Positions 33,256 through 40,551 of a stretch of DNA of 64,000 nucleotides are shown piece by piece. The stretch is taken from positions 124,001 to 188,000 of the forward strand of contig NZ_MUYK01000001.1 in assembly GCF_002155685.1 (NCBI RefSeq), written 5' to 3'. Position 1 is the first letter of the stretch; the number at the start of each line of letters is the position of its first letter. Source of the stretch: Erythrobacter colymbi. Its GTDB lineage: Bacteria; Pseudomonadota; Alphaproteobacteria; Sphingomonadales; Sphingomonadaceae. A program made the translations under genes and the position numbers. The notes under the pieces were generated by a model. That model searched no databases, was not told where the DNA came from, and saw only the letters and a list, made by a program, of their open reading frames with translations.

Positions 33256-34340
33256 GCGGCGACCCGCATTCCGGGCGTGCTGAAAGCGATGCGGGCCGCT
33301 GCCACCGGATCGCGCAAGCTCGCGAGATCGGCGAGTTCGATCCCCGTTGCCATCGCTGCCTCGCGCGCGGCCAGCGGCGAGGCGGTGACAAGGCCCGAAA
33401 TCGCCAGCGGCGCGATTCCGCGTTTGCTCAGCCACTCGCAGCCGAACGCCGCGCCCATCGCGTCGGCTGCAGCAAACAGGAAGCCATCGAACCAGCCGCG
33501 GGCATGGCCCGTGAGGGCGAGCGCGGCGGTTTCCCTTTGCAGCAGCCCGTCGGCGATCTCGACCACGGCAATATCCATCCCTGCCGCGCCGAGACGGGCG
33601 AGCAGCAATTGCGCGACATGGCCCAGGCCCTCGTCGGACACCCCGAAGGTCGAGGCATGGCCGGCATCGGTGAAATCGAGCGCGAGGCCTGCGCCTGCAT
33701 CGCGCATCGACCACAGGTCCCCGCCCGAGCCGGTGCCGGTGAGCTTGGCCGCGCCGACGCTGAAGCCGGCGCGGCTCAGTCCGTGGATCAAGCCGCTGAC
33801 GGTGGTGGTCTTGCCGGCATTCATCGAACTGCCGACCACCGCGATCACCCGTGCGGGGCGCGAGGATTGCGTCGGGACGAGAGCGAAGTCGGCCAGATTG
33901 ACCGCCTTCCCGTCGGCCCGCACCAGCGCGCCGATCACCTCGATCCTGGTGGCGGGCTTGATGCTCGCGTGACGCGAGGTCACCAGCGCTGCGACACCGC
34001 CCCCGGCGACCAGATGACAGGGTCCGAGGTTCTCCGGGACATAGGCCTCGAACTGGTCGGGCGCATAGCGATTGCCGTATGCGATGATGATCTCGTCCCC
34101 CTCGTAAAGATCGCCGCGGCGCCCGTGAACGTTCTCGAGCCGGCGGTGCTGCCCGAGTCCGGTGACCCGCGCGAGGATGAGGTCGCCAGCCTGCGGACGG
34201 CGGCCCGATCGCACCAGCCGCGCTGCCGCTGCCAGATCGACATTGCGCGTGGTGAACGCGCGCTTGGCCGCCGCGAGCCGCCGCTCGAGCCGCTCGCCAT
34301 AGGCCACCCCGTCGAGCGACTGGAAGTCATGGATGGTCAT
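33252..34340 (-). CDS. P-loop NTPase with N-terminal beta-domain, first gene of coupled operon
   Basis: The protein has 362 residues. Residues 168-180 read VVGSSMNAGKTTT, a deviant Walker A motif like that of the dethiobiotin-synthetase/MobB group, followed by AKLTGTGSGGDLWSMRDAG and a Walker-B-like DIAVVEIADG. The N-terminal 140 residues form a separate domain with LILARVTGLGQHRRLE and EGDEIIIAYGNRYAPDQFEAYVP. There is no LSGGQ, so it is not an ABC ATPase. I cannot name the family. It is the first gene of three with overlapping stops and starts, suggesting the products form one pathway or complex. Confidence 0.75.
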   Translation of the reverse strand: MTIHDFQSLDGVAYGERLERRLAAAKRAFTTRNVDLAAAARLVRSGRRPQAGDLILARVTGLGQHRRLENVHGRRGDLYEGDEIIIAYGNRYAPDQFEAYVPENLGPCHLVAGGGVAALVTSRHASIKPATRIEVIGALVRADGKAVNLADFALVPTQSSRPARVIAVVGSSMNAGKTTTVSGLIHGLSRAGFSVGAAKLTGTGSGGDLWSMRDAGAGLALDFTDAGHASTFGVSDEGLGHVAQLLLARLGAAGMDIAVVEIADGLLQRETAALALTGHARGWFDGFLFAAADAMGAAFGCEWLSKRGIAPLAISGLVTASPLAAREAAMATGIELADLASLRDPVAAARIAFSTPGMRVAA

Positions 34341-34447
34341 TGGCTTGTCTCCTCCTGGCTGGACTGGCCTGACGCTAACGGGGGAGGTCGGCGGCTTATT
34401 CCGGAGGCGCGGAAAAAAATGTTCGGGCCCTCGCGGAATAAGTGGCG

Positions 34448-34480
34448 GGGCTGTCCCGTTGGCAGCGGGACGGCCCTTTT
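34448..34480 (+). terminator. Hairpin plus T-run in leader of OprO/OprP-type porin
   Basis: GGGCTGTCCCG (34448-34458) pairs with CGGGACGGCCC (34466-34476), 11 bp with one G-T pair and a 7-nt loop, and TTTT follows. It looks like an intrinsic terminator. No plus-strand gene ends before it, so it would act as an attenuator within the porin leader. Confidence 0.5.
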
Positions 34481-34513
34481 CGGGTCCGGCCTTGCAGCAA
34501 CAGGATGTCCCGC

Positions 34514-35704
34514 ATGACCAAGCACCCGTTCCGCCCCGCCGCGCCGCTTCGCGCCATCGCGCTCGCCGCGGGCCTTGCCGCCCTCAGCGCCGGGAGCGCG
34601 GCCTGCGCCGAAGAGGTCGCCGATGCCAGCGCCGACGAGGACGGCCTCACGCTCAAGACCGGCGATGTCGAATTCAACCTCGGCGGCAGGCTCCATCTCG
34701 ATGCCTCCGTATTCGAGCACGGCCTCACCGACGGCAGCGATGCCGATGTGCGACGCGCGCGGATCGAATTCTCGGCCAAGTTCGGCGATGCAGTGACGGT
34801 GCGGGTCGACCGCGAATTCGCGCAGGCCGACGGCTGGCGCAACCTGTGGCTGGCGGTCGAGCCGGTGAAGGGGCTGGAGATCAAGGGCGGCAACATGATC
34901 GTGTCCTTCAGCATGGAGGACATGCAGAGCTCGAACGCGATGCCGCTGGCCGAACGCTCGCTCGCCAATTCCTTCTCGCCCGGCTTCGGTCTCGGCGGCA
35001 GCGTCCGGTATGCGGGCGGGGGGTTCACCATCGCCGGCGGCTATTTCACCGATGCGCTCGACGACGAGGTCGGCCAGTCGCGGGTGCGCGGCGATGGCTA
35101 CGTGGTGCGGGCGACCTTCGCCCCGATCCGCGAGCAGGGCAGCTTCCTGCATCTGGGCGCGGCCTATGAACACCGCTCCTTCAACGCCGCCGAGCCGCCG
35201 CGCTTCACCGCGATCTCGGCCTCGAGCCTCGCCCCCAGCCTCGCCGCGACCGGCGCCATCGTCGGCGCGCGCGCGCTCGACGCCTATAATGCCGAGTTCG
35301 CCTATGCCATGGGGCCGGTGCAGGTGCAGGCGCAATACATCGCCGCCACCATCGACCGGGTTGCGGCGCCGAGCCTCGATTTCAACGGCTGGTATGTCGG
35401 CGCAGGCTGGCTCGTTACCGGCGAGCGTTACGGCTATTCGCGCAGCAGCGGCGTGCCGAGCGGGGCACGGATCGACAAGAAGGGCGGCGCGGTCGAACTC
35501 AATGCGCGCTACAGCCGGGCTGATCTCGATGATCCGGCACTCGACCGCGGCACCGCCAGCATCCTGACCGCAGGGGCGACATGGTACGTCACCCGCAACA
35601 TCCGGGTTCTCGCCAACTACGCCCGCACGCGCACGGCCGGCCGTTCGCTGGTGCCCGATGCGAGCGGCAATCTCGGCGTCGTCCGTTTCCAGCTGGCATT
35701 CTAG
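34514..35704 (+). CDS. Phosphate-selective-porin-like (OprO/OprP family) outer-membrane protein
   Basis: The protein has 396 residues. The ATG at 34514 has AGGA at a proper distance; another ATG lies three codons earlier. A signal peptide runs to about residue 30 (AACA), then a short acidic linker and the family start KTGDVEFNLGGRLHLDASVFE. SDADVRRARIEFSAKFGDAVTVRVDREFA and GNMIVSFSMEDMQSSN are typical of this porin group. The barrel ends with VVRFQLAF. It is divergent from the P-loop/ABC/hydrolase operon, sharing about 170 bp of regulatory DNA. Anion or phosphate specificity is family knowledge only. Confidence 0.87.
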   Translation: MTKHPFRPAAPLRAIALAAGLAALSAGSAACAEEVADASADEDGLTLKTGDVEFNLGGRLHLDASVFEHGLTDGSDADVRRARIEFSAKFGDAVTVRVDREFAQADGWRNLWLAVEPVKGLEIKGGNMIVSFSMEDMQSSNAMPLAERSLANSFSPGFGLGGSVRYAGGGFTIAGGYFTDALDDEVGQSRVRGDGYVVRATFAPIREQGSFLHLGAAYEHRSFNAAEPPRFTAISASSLAPSLAATGAIVGARALDAYNAEFAYAMGPVQVQAQYIAATIDRVAAPSLDFNGWYVGAGWLVTGERYGYSRSSGVPSGARIDKKGGAVELNARYSRADLDDPALDRGTASILTAGATWYVTRNIRVLANYARTRTAGRSLVPDASGNLGVVRFQLAF

Positions 35705-35832
35705 CCCGTGATTGAGGTGGCCGCGCCCTGCGGAGCCTGGCTGGGCAGGCGCTGCTCAGCCACCGTGTCTGAAGGTAATGCACCCGCTTGACCCGAGGGG
35801 GCTCTGCCGCTGCCGGCTGCCCTCGCGCGCGT

Positions 35833-36447
35833 TCAGTCGGTGTGGCGGGGTAGGCCTAGCAGGTCGCGCATCCAGCCGGAGAGGGTCTGCCTCGCATCGG
35901 CCTCGCTGATGGCCGGAGCCGTCTGGCTGCGTTCAAGCGCGAGGCCCTGTCGCAAGGCGATGAAGACCGCGGCCTTCCGTTCCGGATGGACGATCGTCAC
36001 GCCGGCGCTTGCCGCGATGCTTTCGATCACCTTCGCCACCGCCGCATAATGGCGCGCGAAGAGCGCCGCGCGCCGTTCGGCGAAGGCGGGCGAGCGGGTG
36101 GCGTGGAGCGCGAACTCGATCGATAGCAGGCACCATTCGAGATCGACCGGATCGCTGGCGTAGCGCGCCGCGATGGCCTCGATCGCATCCTCGGCCGAGG
36201 CGTTCTGCGGCACGAAGCCGCTGCTGATCGCGACCTCTTCGCCCATGTGCGCCTCGAGCAGGTCGAGGAAGATCGCCTCCTTGCTCTCGAAGTTCGAATA
36301 GAACGCGCCCTTCGAGAAGCCGGCCCGTTCCGCGATCACATCGACCGACGCGCCAGCATAGCCTTCGCGGGTGAAGGCGTCCTTGGCGGCATCGAGCAGG
36401 CGTTCGCGGGTCTGCTGGCGGCTTTCGGCTCGGGTCAGTCTGGGCAT
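35833..36447 (-). CDS. TetR-family regulator
   Basis: The protein has 204 residues. The helix-turn-helix RERLLDAAKDAFTREGYAGASVDVIAERAGFSKGAFYSNFESKEAIFLDLL is the classic TetR/AcrR form. The C-terminal ligand domain is complete. It is divergent from the epimerase operon, and the palindrome AATACC-aaat-GGTATT lies between them, so it most likely represses that operon and itself. The inducer is unknown. Confidence 0.93.
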   Translation of the reverse strand: MPRLTRAESRQQTRERLLDAAKDAFTREGYAGASVDVIAERAGFSKGAFYSNFESKEAIFLDLLEAHMGEEVAISSGFVPQNASAEDAIEAIAARYASDPVDLEWCLLSIEFALHATRSPAFAERRAALFARHYAAVAKVIESIAASAGVTIVHPERKAAVFIALRQGLALERSQTAPAISEADARQTLSGWMRDLLGLPRHTD

Positions 36448-36473
36448 GGTGTAAGCATACCGCTTGCAATTCG

Positions 36474-36489
36474 AATACCAAATGGTATT
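36474..36489. promoter_or_regulatory. Palindromic operator candidate in TetR/epimerase divergent promoter
   Basis: AATACC-AAAT-GGTATT is a perfect 16-bp inverted repeat in the 76-bp gap between the TetR start (36447) and the epimerase start (36524). Size and position suit a TetR dimer. Confidence 0.6.
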
Positions 36490-36523
36490 TCAATACTCGA
36501 TCAAATCCAAACGGAGTCGCGCA

Positions 36524-37552
36524 ATGGATGGCCAGACCTTTTTTGTGACCGGGGCGACCGGCTTGCTGGGCAACAATCTCGTGCGGGCGCTGCTGGCGCG
36601 CGGCGCGAATGTGCGGGCCCTGGCGCGCAGCCGGGCTAAGGCCACCGCACAGTTCGCCGATCTCGACACGCCGCGGCTCGCGATCGTCACCGGCGACATG
36701 GAGAACGTCTCCGGCTTTGCCCGGCACCTCGACGGTGTGGACGCGCTGTTCCACACCGCCGCCTATTTCCGCGACAGCTACAAGGGTGGCTCGCACTGGC
36801 CGATGCTGGAGCGCATCAACGTGATCGGCACGCGCGACCTCATCGCCGCCGCCTATGCCGCCGGGGTGCGGCGGATGGTGCACACCTCCTCGATCGCGCT
36901 GATCGACGGGCCGCCGGGCGCGCTGATCGACGAGACCATGCTGCGCGACACCGCCAATGCCGACGATTACTACCGCAGCAAGATCCTGACCGACGGCGCG
37001 GTGCTCGATGCGCTGGCACGCTATCCCGATTTCCACGCGGTGATGGTGATGCCGGGCTGGATGTGGGGGCCGGGCGATGCCGGACCGACCTCCGCCGCGC
37101 AGACCGCGCTCGATTTCCTCCACCAGCGCCTGCCCGGCGTGCCGCCCGCGACCATGTCCTTCGTCGATGCGCGCGACGTGGCCGAGGCGCAGATCGCCGC
37201 GCTGACGCAGGGGCGCCGGGGCGAGCGCTATCTCGCGGCGGGGCGCTGCATGACCCTTGGGGAGTTGTTCGCCGAGCTGGAGCAGGAGACCGGGATCAAG
37301 GCCCCGACCCGCGCCCTACCGCTGCCGCTGATGTATGCCGTGGCAGGGATGCAGGAGATGCTCGCGCGGACCACCGGAAAGCCCGCGCTGCTGAGCTGGG
37401 CGGCGGTCAAGTCGCTCAAGCGCGAGGCGGGGCGCACCCGCTTCAACCACGCCAAGTCGGAAGCCGAACTGGGCCTCGCCTTCCGTCCCGTCGCCGAGAC
37501 CGTGCGCGATACGGTCGCATGGCTGCGCGCCCATGCAATGGCCCCGGCCTGA
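36524..37552 (+). CDS. Extended-SDR (NAD-dependent epimerase/reductase) protein
   Basis: The protein has 342 residues. The ATG at 36524 is preceded by ACGGAG at 7 nt. The Rossmann motif VTGATGLLGNNL starts the chain, and HTSSIAL with the active-site Ser and ADDYYRSKILTD (YxxxK) complete the catalytic set. It resembles dihydroflavonol-4-reductase-type enzymes that reduce a ketone or epimerise a sugar nucleotide. It is first in an operon with a SnoaL-like protein and a SMP-30-like lactonase under TetR control. The substrate is unknown. Confidence 0.9.
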   Translation: MDGQTFFVTGATGLLGNNLVRALLARGANVRALARSRAKATAQFADLDTPRLAIVTGDMENVSGFARHLDGVDALFHTAAYFRDSYKGGSHWPMLERINVIGTRDLIAAAYAAGVRRMVHTSSIALIDGPPGALIDETMLRDTANADDYYRSKILTDGAVLDALARYPDFHAVMVMPGWMWGPGDAGPTSAAQTALDFLHQRLPGVPPATMSFVDARDVAEAQIAALTQGRRGERYLAAGRCMTLGELFAELEQETGIKAPTRALPLPLMYAVAGMQEMLARTTGKPALLSWAAVKSLKREAGRTRFNHAKSEAELGLAFRPVAETVRDTVAWLRAHAMAPA

Positions 37553-37564
37553 GGGAGTTCAGCC

Positions 37565-38002
37565 ATGACCGACACCGCCACCCACCTGTCCCCCGCCGCC
37601 GTGGTCGATGCGATGCACGAGGCCTTCCGCCACGGCGATCTCGACGGCATCGCCATGCACTGGCACGAGAATGTCGACTACCGCGCGCCGGGCGTGGCGC
37701 TGACCGGCAAGCCGGCGCGCATCCTGGCCGAGCAAGTGTGGCTCGGCGCCTTCAGCGAGAACGACGTGCGCACCCATGCGCGCCTCGTCGATGGCGAGGC
37801 GATCACCGATTTCTGCACCATGAGCGGCGTCCACACCGGCCCGCTGATGCTCCCTGATGGCACCGCGATCCCGCCCAGCGGCGCGCGCATTTCCGGCACC
37901 TATGCCGCGCGGTACCAGATCGTGGCGGGCAAGGTGGTCGAGCAGGAGGTGATCTATGACCGCCTCGCCCTGCTCCAGAGCATCGGCGTTTTGCCTGCAT
38001 GA
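37565..38002 (+). CDS. SnoaL/NTF2-like fold protein
   Basis: The protein has 145 residues, close to the usual size for the fold. AVVDAMHEAFRHGDLDGIAMHWHENVDYRAPG is the typical helix and strand opening of SnoaL-like cyclases or isomerases. The C-terminal strands GTYAARYQIVAGKVVEQEVIYDRLALLQSIG complete the cone fold. It lies 12 bp after the epimerase and its stop overlaps the next start (ATGA). It probably acts on the same small molecule, as an isomerase or binding protein. Confidence 0.85.
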   Translation: MTDTATHLSPAAVVDAMHEAFRHGDLDGIAMHWHENVDYRAPGVALTGKPARILAEQVWLGAFSENDVRTHARLVDGEAITDFCTMSGVHTGPLMLPDGTAIPPSGARISGTYAARYQIVAGKVVEQEVIYDRLALLQSIGVLPA

Positions 38003-39072
38003 TCCGGCGGATTGCCGGTCTTGCGCTGCTGGGTCTCGGGCTCGGAGCGGCAGGGCTGATCGCCTTAAGCCCGATCGACCCGGTCACATGGCAACCTCCG
38101 CCTCCGCTCGCCGACGGGCAGACCTGCGCCACCGCGCCGCGGGTGACCGTGCGGGTGCTGGCGAGTGACCTACCTGGCAAACCCGACGGGCTCGCCTTCG
38201 ACGGGGCCGGACGCCTGCTGGTGGCGATGGCGAACGGCGAGGTTGCCGCGGTCGATCCCGCCAGCGGCGCATGGACGATCGCGGCGCGCGGCGGGGGCTT
38301 CCTCACGGGCCTAGCCGATGGCCTGGATGGCACGATTTACGCGGTCGACGAGCGCACGGGCGCCCTGCTCGCCGCACCGCCGGGCGGGGCCTTCCGCCGC
38401 ATGCTCGACCGGGTCGGCTCCACGCGCCTGTCGTGGACCAACGACGTCACCGCCATGCCCGACGGCAGCATTGCCTTCACCACTACCGCCACCGGACGCA
38501 GCCTCGATGATTTCTATCACGAGGTGCTCGAACATCGCGGGTCAGGGCTGCTGGTCCGCTACGATCCGGCCTCCGGCAAGGCGCGGGTGCTGGCGCGGGG
38601 ACTGGCCATGACCAACGGCGTGGCCGCGATGCCCGACGGGAACCTGCTGGTCGCCGAAAGCGCGATCTACGCCGTGAGCCTGTTCTCGCCGGAGGGCGAA
38701 AGGCTGGCGCAGCTGACCGGCCTTCCCGGCTTTACCGGCAATATCCGCGCGTCCGACCGGGCGGGGCGCTACTGGGTGACGCTGCTCTCGCCGCGCTCCC
38801 CGATTGTCGATGGCACCGCGCCTTATTCCGCGGTGCGCCGCCTGCTGGCCTGGCTTCCCGCCGCCATGCGTCCGGGGCCGCAGCCATTGCCTTGCGTGGT
38901 CGAGATCACCCGCGAGGCCCGGTCCCTGACGCCGCGCCTGCTCGCCATCGATGGGGCACGGACCGCGTTCAGCACAGCGATCGAGCGGGACGGCAGGCTC
39001 TACCTCTCGCCCGCCAGCATCGCGCCGGGCAGCACTGCGGCGATCTATGTCGCCGATATTGCCGGGCGCTGA
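37999..39072 (+). CDS. SMP-30/strictosidine-synthase-like beta-propeller protein, membrane-anchored
   Basis: The protein has 357 residues. An N-terminal hydrophobic segment (about 4-25) serves as signal or anchor. The body is a six-bladed propeller of the gluconolactonase/strictosidine-synthase type: PDGLAFDGAGRLLVAMANGEV, GLADGLDGTIYAVDERTG, TNDVTAMPDGSIAFTTTATGRSLDDFYHEVLEHRGSGLLVRYDP, TNGVAAMPDGNLLVAESAIY, GFTGNIRASDRAGRYWVTLLSPR. Bacterial members are usually lactonases or esterases with a bound metal. Its ATG overlaps the SnoaL stop, so it is the third gene of the TetR-controlled operon. Confidence 0.87.
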   Translation: MIRRIAGLALLGLGLGAAGLIALSPIDPVTWQPPPPLADGQTCATAPRVTVRVLASDLPGKPDGLAFDGAGRLLVAMANGEVAAVDPASGAWTIAARGGGFLTGLADGLDGTIYAVDERTGALLAAPPGGAFRRMLDRVGSTRLSWTNDVTAMPDGSIAFTTTATGRSLDDFYHEVLEHRGSGLLVRYDPASGKARVLARGLAMTNGVAAMPDGNLLVAESAIYAVSLFSPEGERLAQLTGLPGFTGNIRASDRAGRYWVTLLSPRSPIVDGTAPYSAVRRLLAWLPAAMRPGPQPLPCVVEITREARSLTPRLLAIDGARTAFSTAIERDGRLYLSPASIAPGSTAAIYVADIAGR

Positions 39073-39098
39073 GGCGGCAGCCCGGGCAAGGCTCCGGG

Positions 39099-40448
39099 TC
39101 ACCCGGCATTCGGATCGGCGAGCCTGTATCCCACCGCCGGCTCGTTGACGATCAGCGACGGCGCCACCGGATCGGCCTCCAGCTTCTGGCGCAGCGCGCG
39201 GATCGCGACCCGCAGGTAATCGACATGCTCCTCGTGCGCCGGGCCCCACACCGCGCGCAGCAGGTGACGGTGGGTCAGCACGCGGCCGGCGTGGCGGGCC
39301 AGCTCTGCCAGCACCGCGAACTCCTTGGGGGTGAGGTGAACCTCCTCGCCCGCGCGGGTCACCTTGTGGCGGAACAGGTCGATGGCGAGGGGGCCGCACA
39401 TCACCGGCTCCTGATCCTCGCCCGGCCCGAGATCGACGAGGTTGTCGATATATTGTTCGAGCTTTGCCGCCTCGCTACCGATGGCGGTGGCGGCCTCCTT
39501 GTCGCCGGGATTGCGGCGCAGGCTGCGCGATCCGGCCTGGATCGCCAGCAGGCGGGGCTTCACATCCTCGCCGATCGAGGCGAGCAGCGCGGCGCGCATC
39601 CTGTCGCGTTCGCGCAGCGCAATCGTCGCCGTGGCCTCGGCCTCCAGCCGCGCGCGTTCGAGCGCGAGCGCCGCCTGGTCGAGCAGGTTGGCGAGCAGCT
39701 CGCGCTGGCTCTCGGTCACGGGATTGCGACCGTCGACGCGGGCGAGGCCGACGACGGCGTGGATCTTGCCCTGCCCGATCACGGGATGGAACTGCCAGTC
39801 GGCCGGCGAGACTTGCTGCGCGCCCCGGCCCGTCACCTTGCCCATCGCCAGCGCGGCGGCGAGCGCGGCGTGATCGTTGGGGGCAAGGGCGGGGTCGGCC
39901 GGGCGGGCAGCGAGAATCGCCGCCGGCTCTTCATTGGCCGCGAACACGGCATGGCAATCGAACAGCCGCGCGAGGTCTTCGACCACGACATCGGCCACTG
40001 CCGCGCGGTCGGTGCAGGGGATGAGGCGGCGCGCGAGCCCCGCGATGGTCGCATTGCGCGCCGCGCTGGCCGCGGCGAGCTGGGTCTGGGTGCGCATCGC
40101 GCTCGCGAGCTGGCTGGTGACCACCGCCACCAGAAACAGCGCCGCAACGGTCAGGAGGTCGGCGGGGCTGCTGATGCGCAGCGTGCGGAAGGGCTCGGTG
40201 AAGAAGAAGTTGAAGGTCAGCGTCGCCAGCACCGCCAGCGCGAGCGAGGGCCACAGCCCCGCATAGCGCGCGGTCACCAGCACCGGCGGGAGATAGAGCA
40301 GCACCACGGCCGCCGATCCCCAGCCGGGCGCAACCAGCAGACCGGCCAGCGTCGCAGCCAGCGTGAGCAGCAAGCCGAGCGCCAATCCGGCCGCGCGCGA
40401 GGCGGGAGTGGGGTCGGCAGGGAGGGGCGGAGGCGATTGGTTTTCCAT
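39099..40448 (-). CDS. KdpD-KdpE fusion: membrane one-component potassium regulator without kinase or receiver
   Basis: The protein has 449 residues. Residues 18-115 hold four membrane segments with NFFFTEPFRTL (80-90), the KdpD DUF4118 signature. Then come a GAF-like domain (about 140-275) and a dimerisation-helix segment. In that segment the KdpD SHD phospho-acceptor site reads GED (293-295), so the His is gone. No ATPase domain follows. Residues 353-449 are instead a winged-helix closely like KdpE (IDLFRHKVTRAGEEVHLTPKEF, HRHLLRAVWGPAHEEHVDYLRV, VGYRLA), without a receiver domain. It is divergent from kup and probably senses potassium or turgor and binds DNA directly. Confidence 0.88.
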   Translation of the reverse strand: MENQSPPPLPADPTPASRAAGLALGLLLTLAATLAGLLVAPGWGSAAVVLLYLPPVLVTARYAGLWPSLALAVLATLTFNFFFTEPFRTLRISSPADLLTVAALFLVAVVTSQLASAMRTQTQLAAASAARNATIAGLARRLIPCTDRAAVADVVVEDLARLFDCHAVFAANEEPAAILAARPADPALAPNDHAALAAALAMGKVTGRGAQQVSPADWQFHPVIGQGKIHAVVGLARVDGRNPVTESQRELLANLLDQAALALERARLEAEATATIALRERDRMRAALLASIGEDVKPRLLAIQAGSRSLRRNPGDKEAATAIGSEAAKLEQYIDNLVDLGPGEDQEPVMCGPLAIDLFRHKVTRAGEEVHLTPKEFAVLAELARHAGRVLTHRHLLRAVWGPAHEEHVDYLRVAIRALRQKLEADPVAPSLIVNEPAVGYRLADPNAG

Positions 40449-40508
40449 AACGGTGAAATGCGCCTTGCCGCCCGCCACGTCGAGGCCCGACGTGCCGATC
40501 GCCGCCAA

Positions 40509-40545
40509 TCCACATGGAATCTTTATGGCCTGTAGGTCCACATGG
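40509..40545. promoter_or_regulatory. Direct repeat TCCACATGG x2 between regulator and kup
   Basis: TCCACATGG occurs at 40509-40517 and again at 40537-40545, 28 bp apart, within the 103-bp gap between the divergent Kdp-fusion and kup genes. Tandem direct repeats are the usual target form for OmpR/KdpE-type winged-helix proteins. The second copy ends 6 bp before the kup start. Confidence 0.4.
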
Positions 40546-40551
40546 GCGGGC

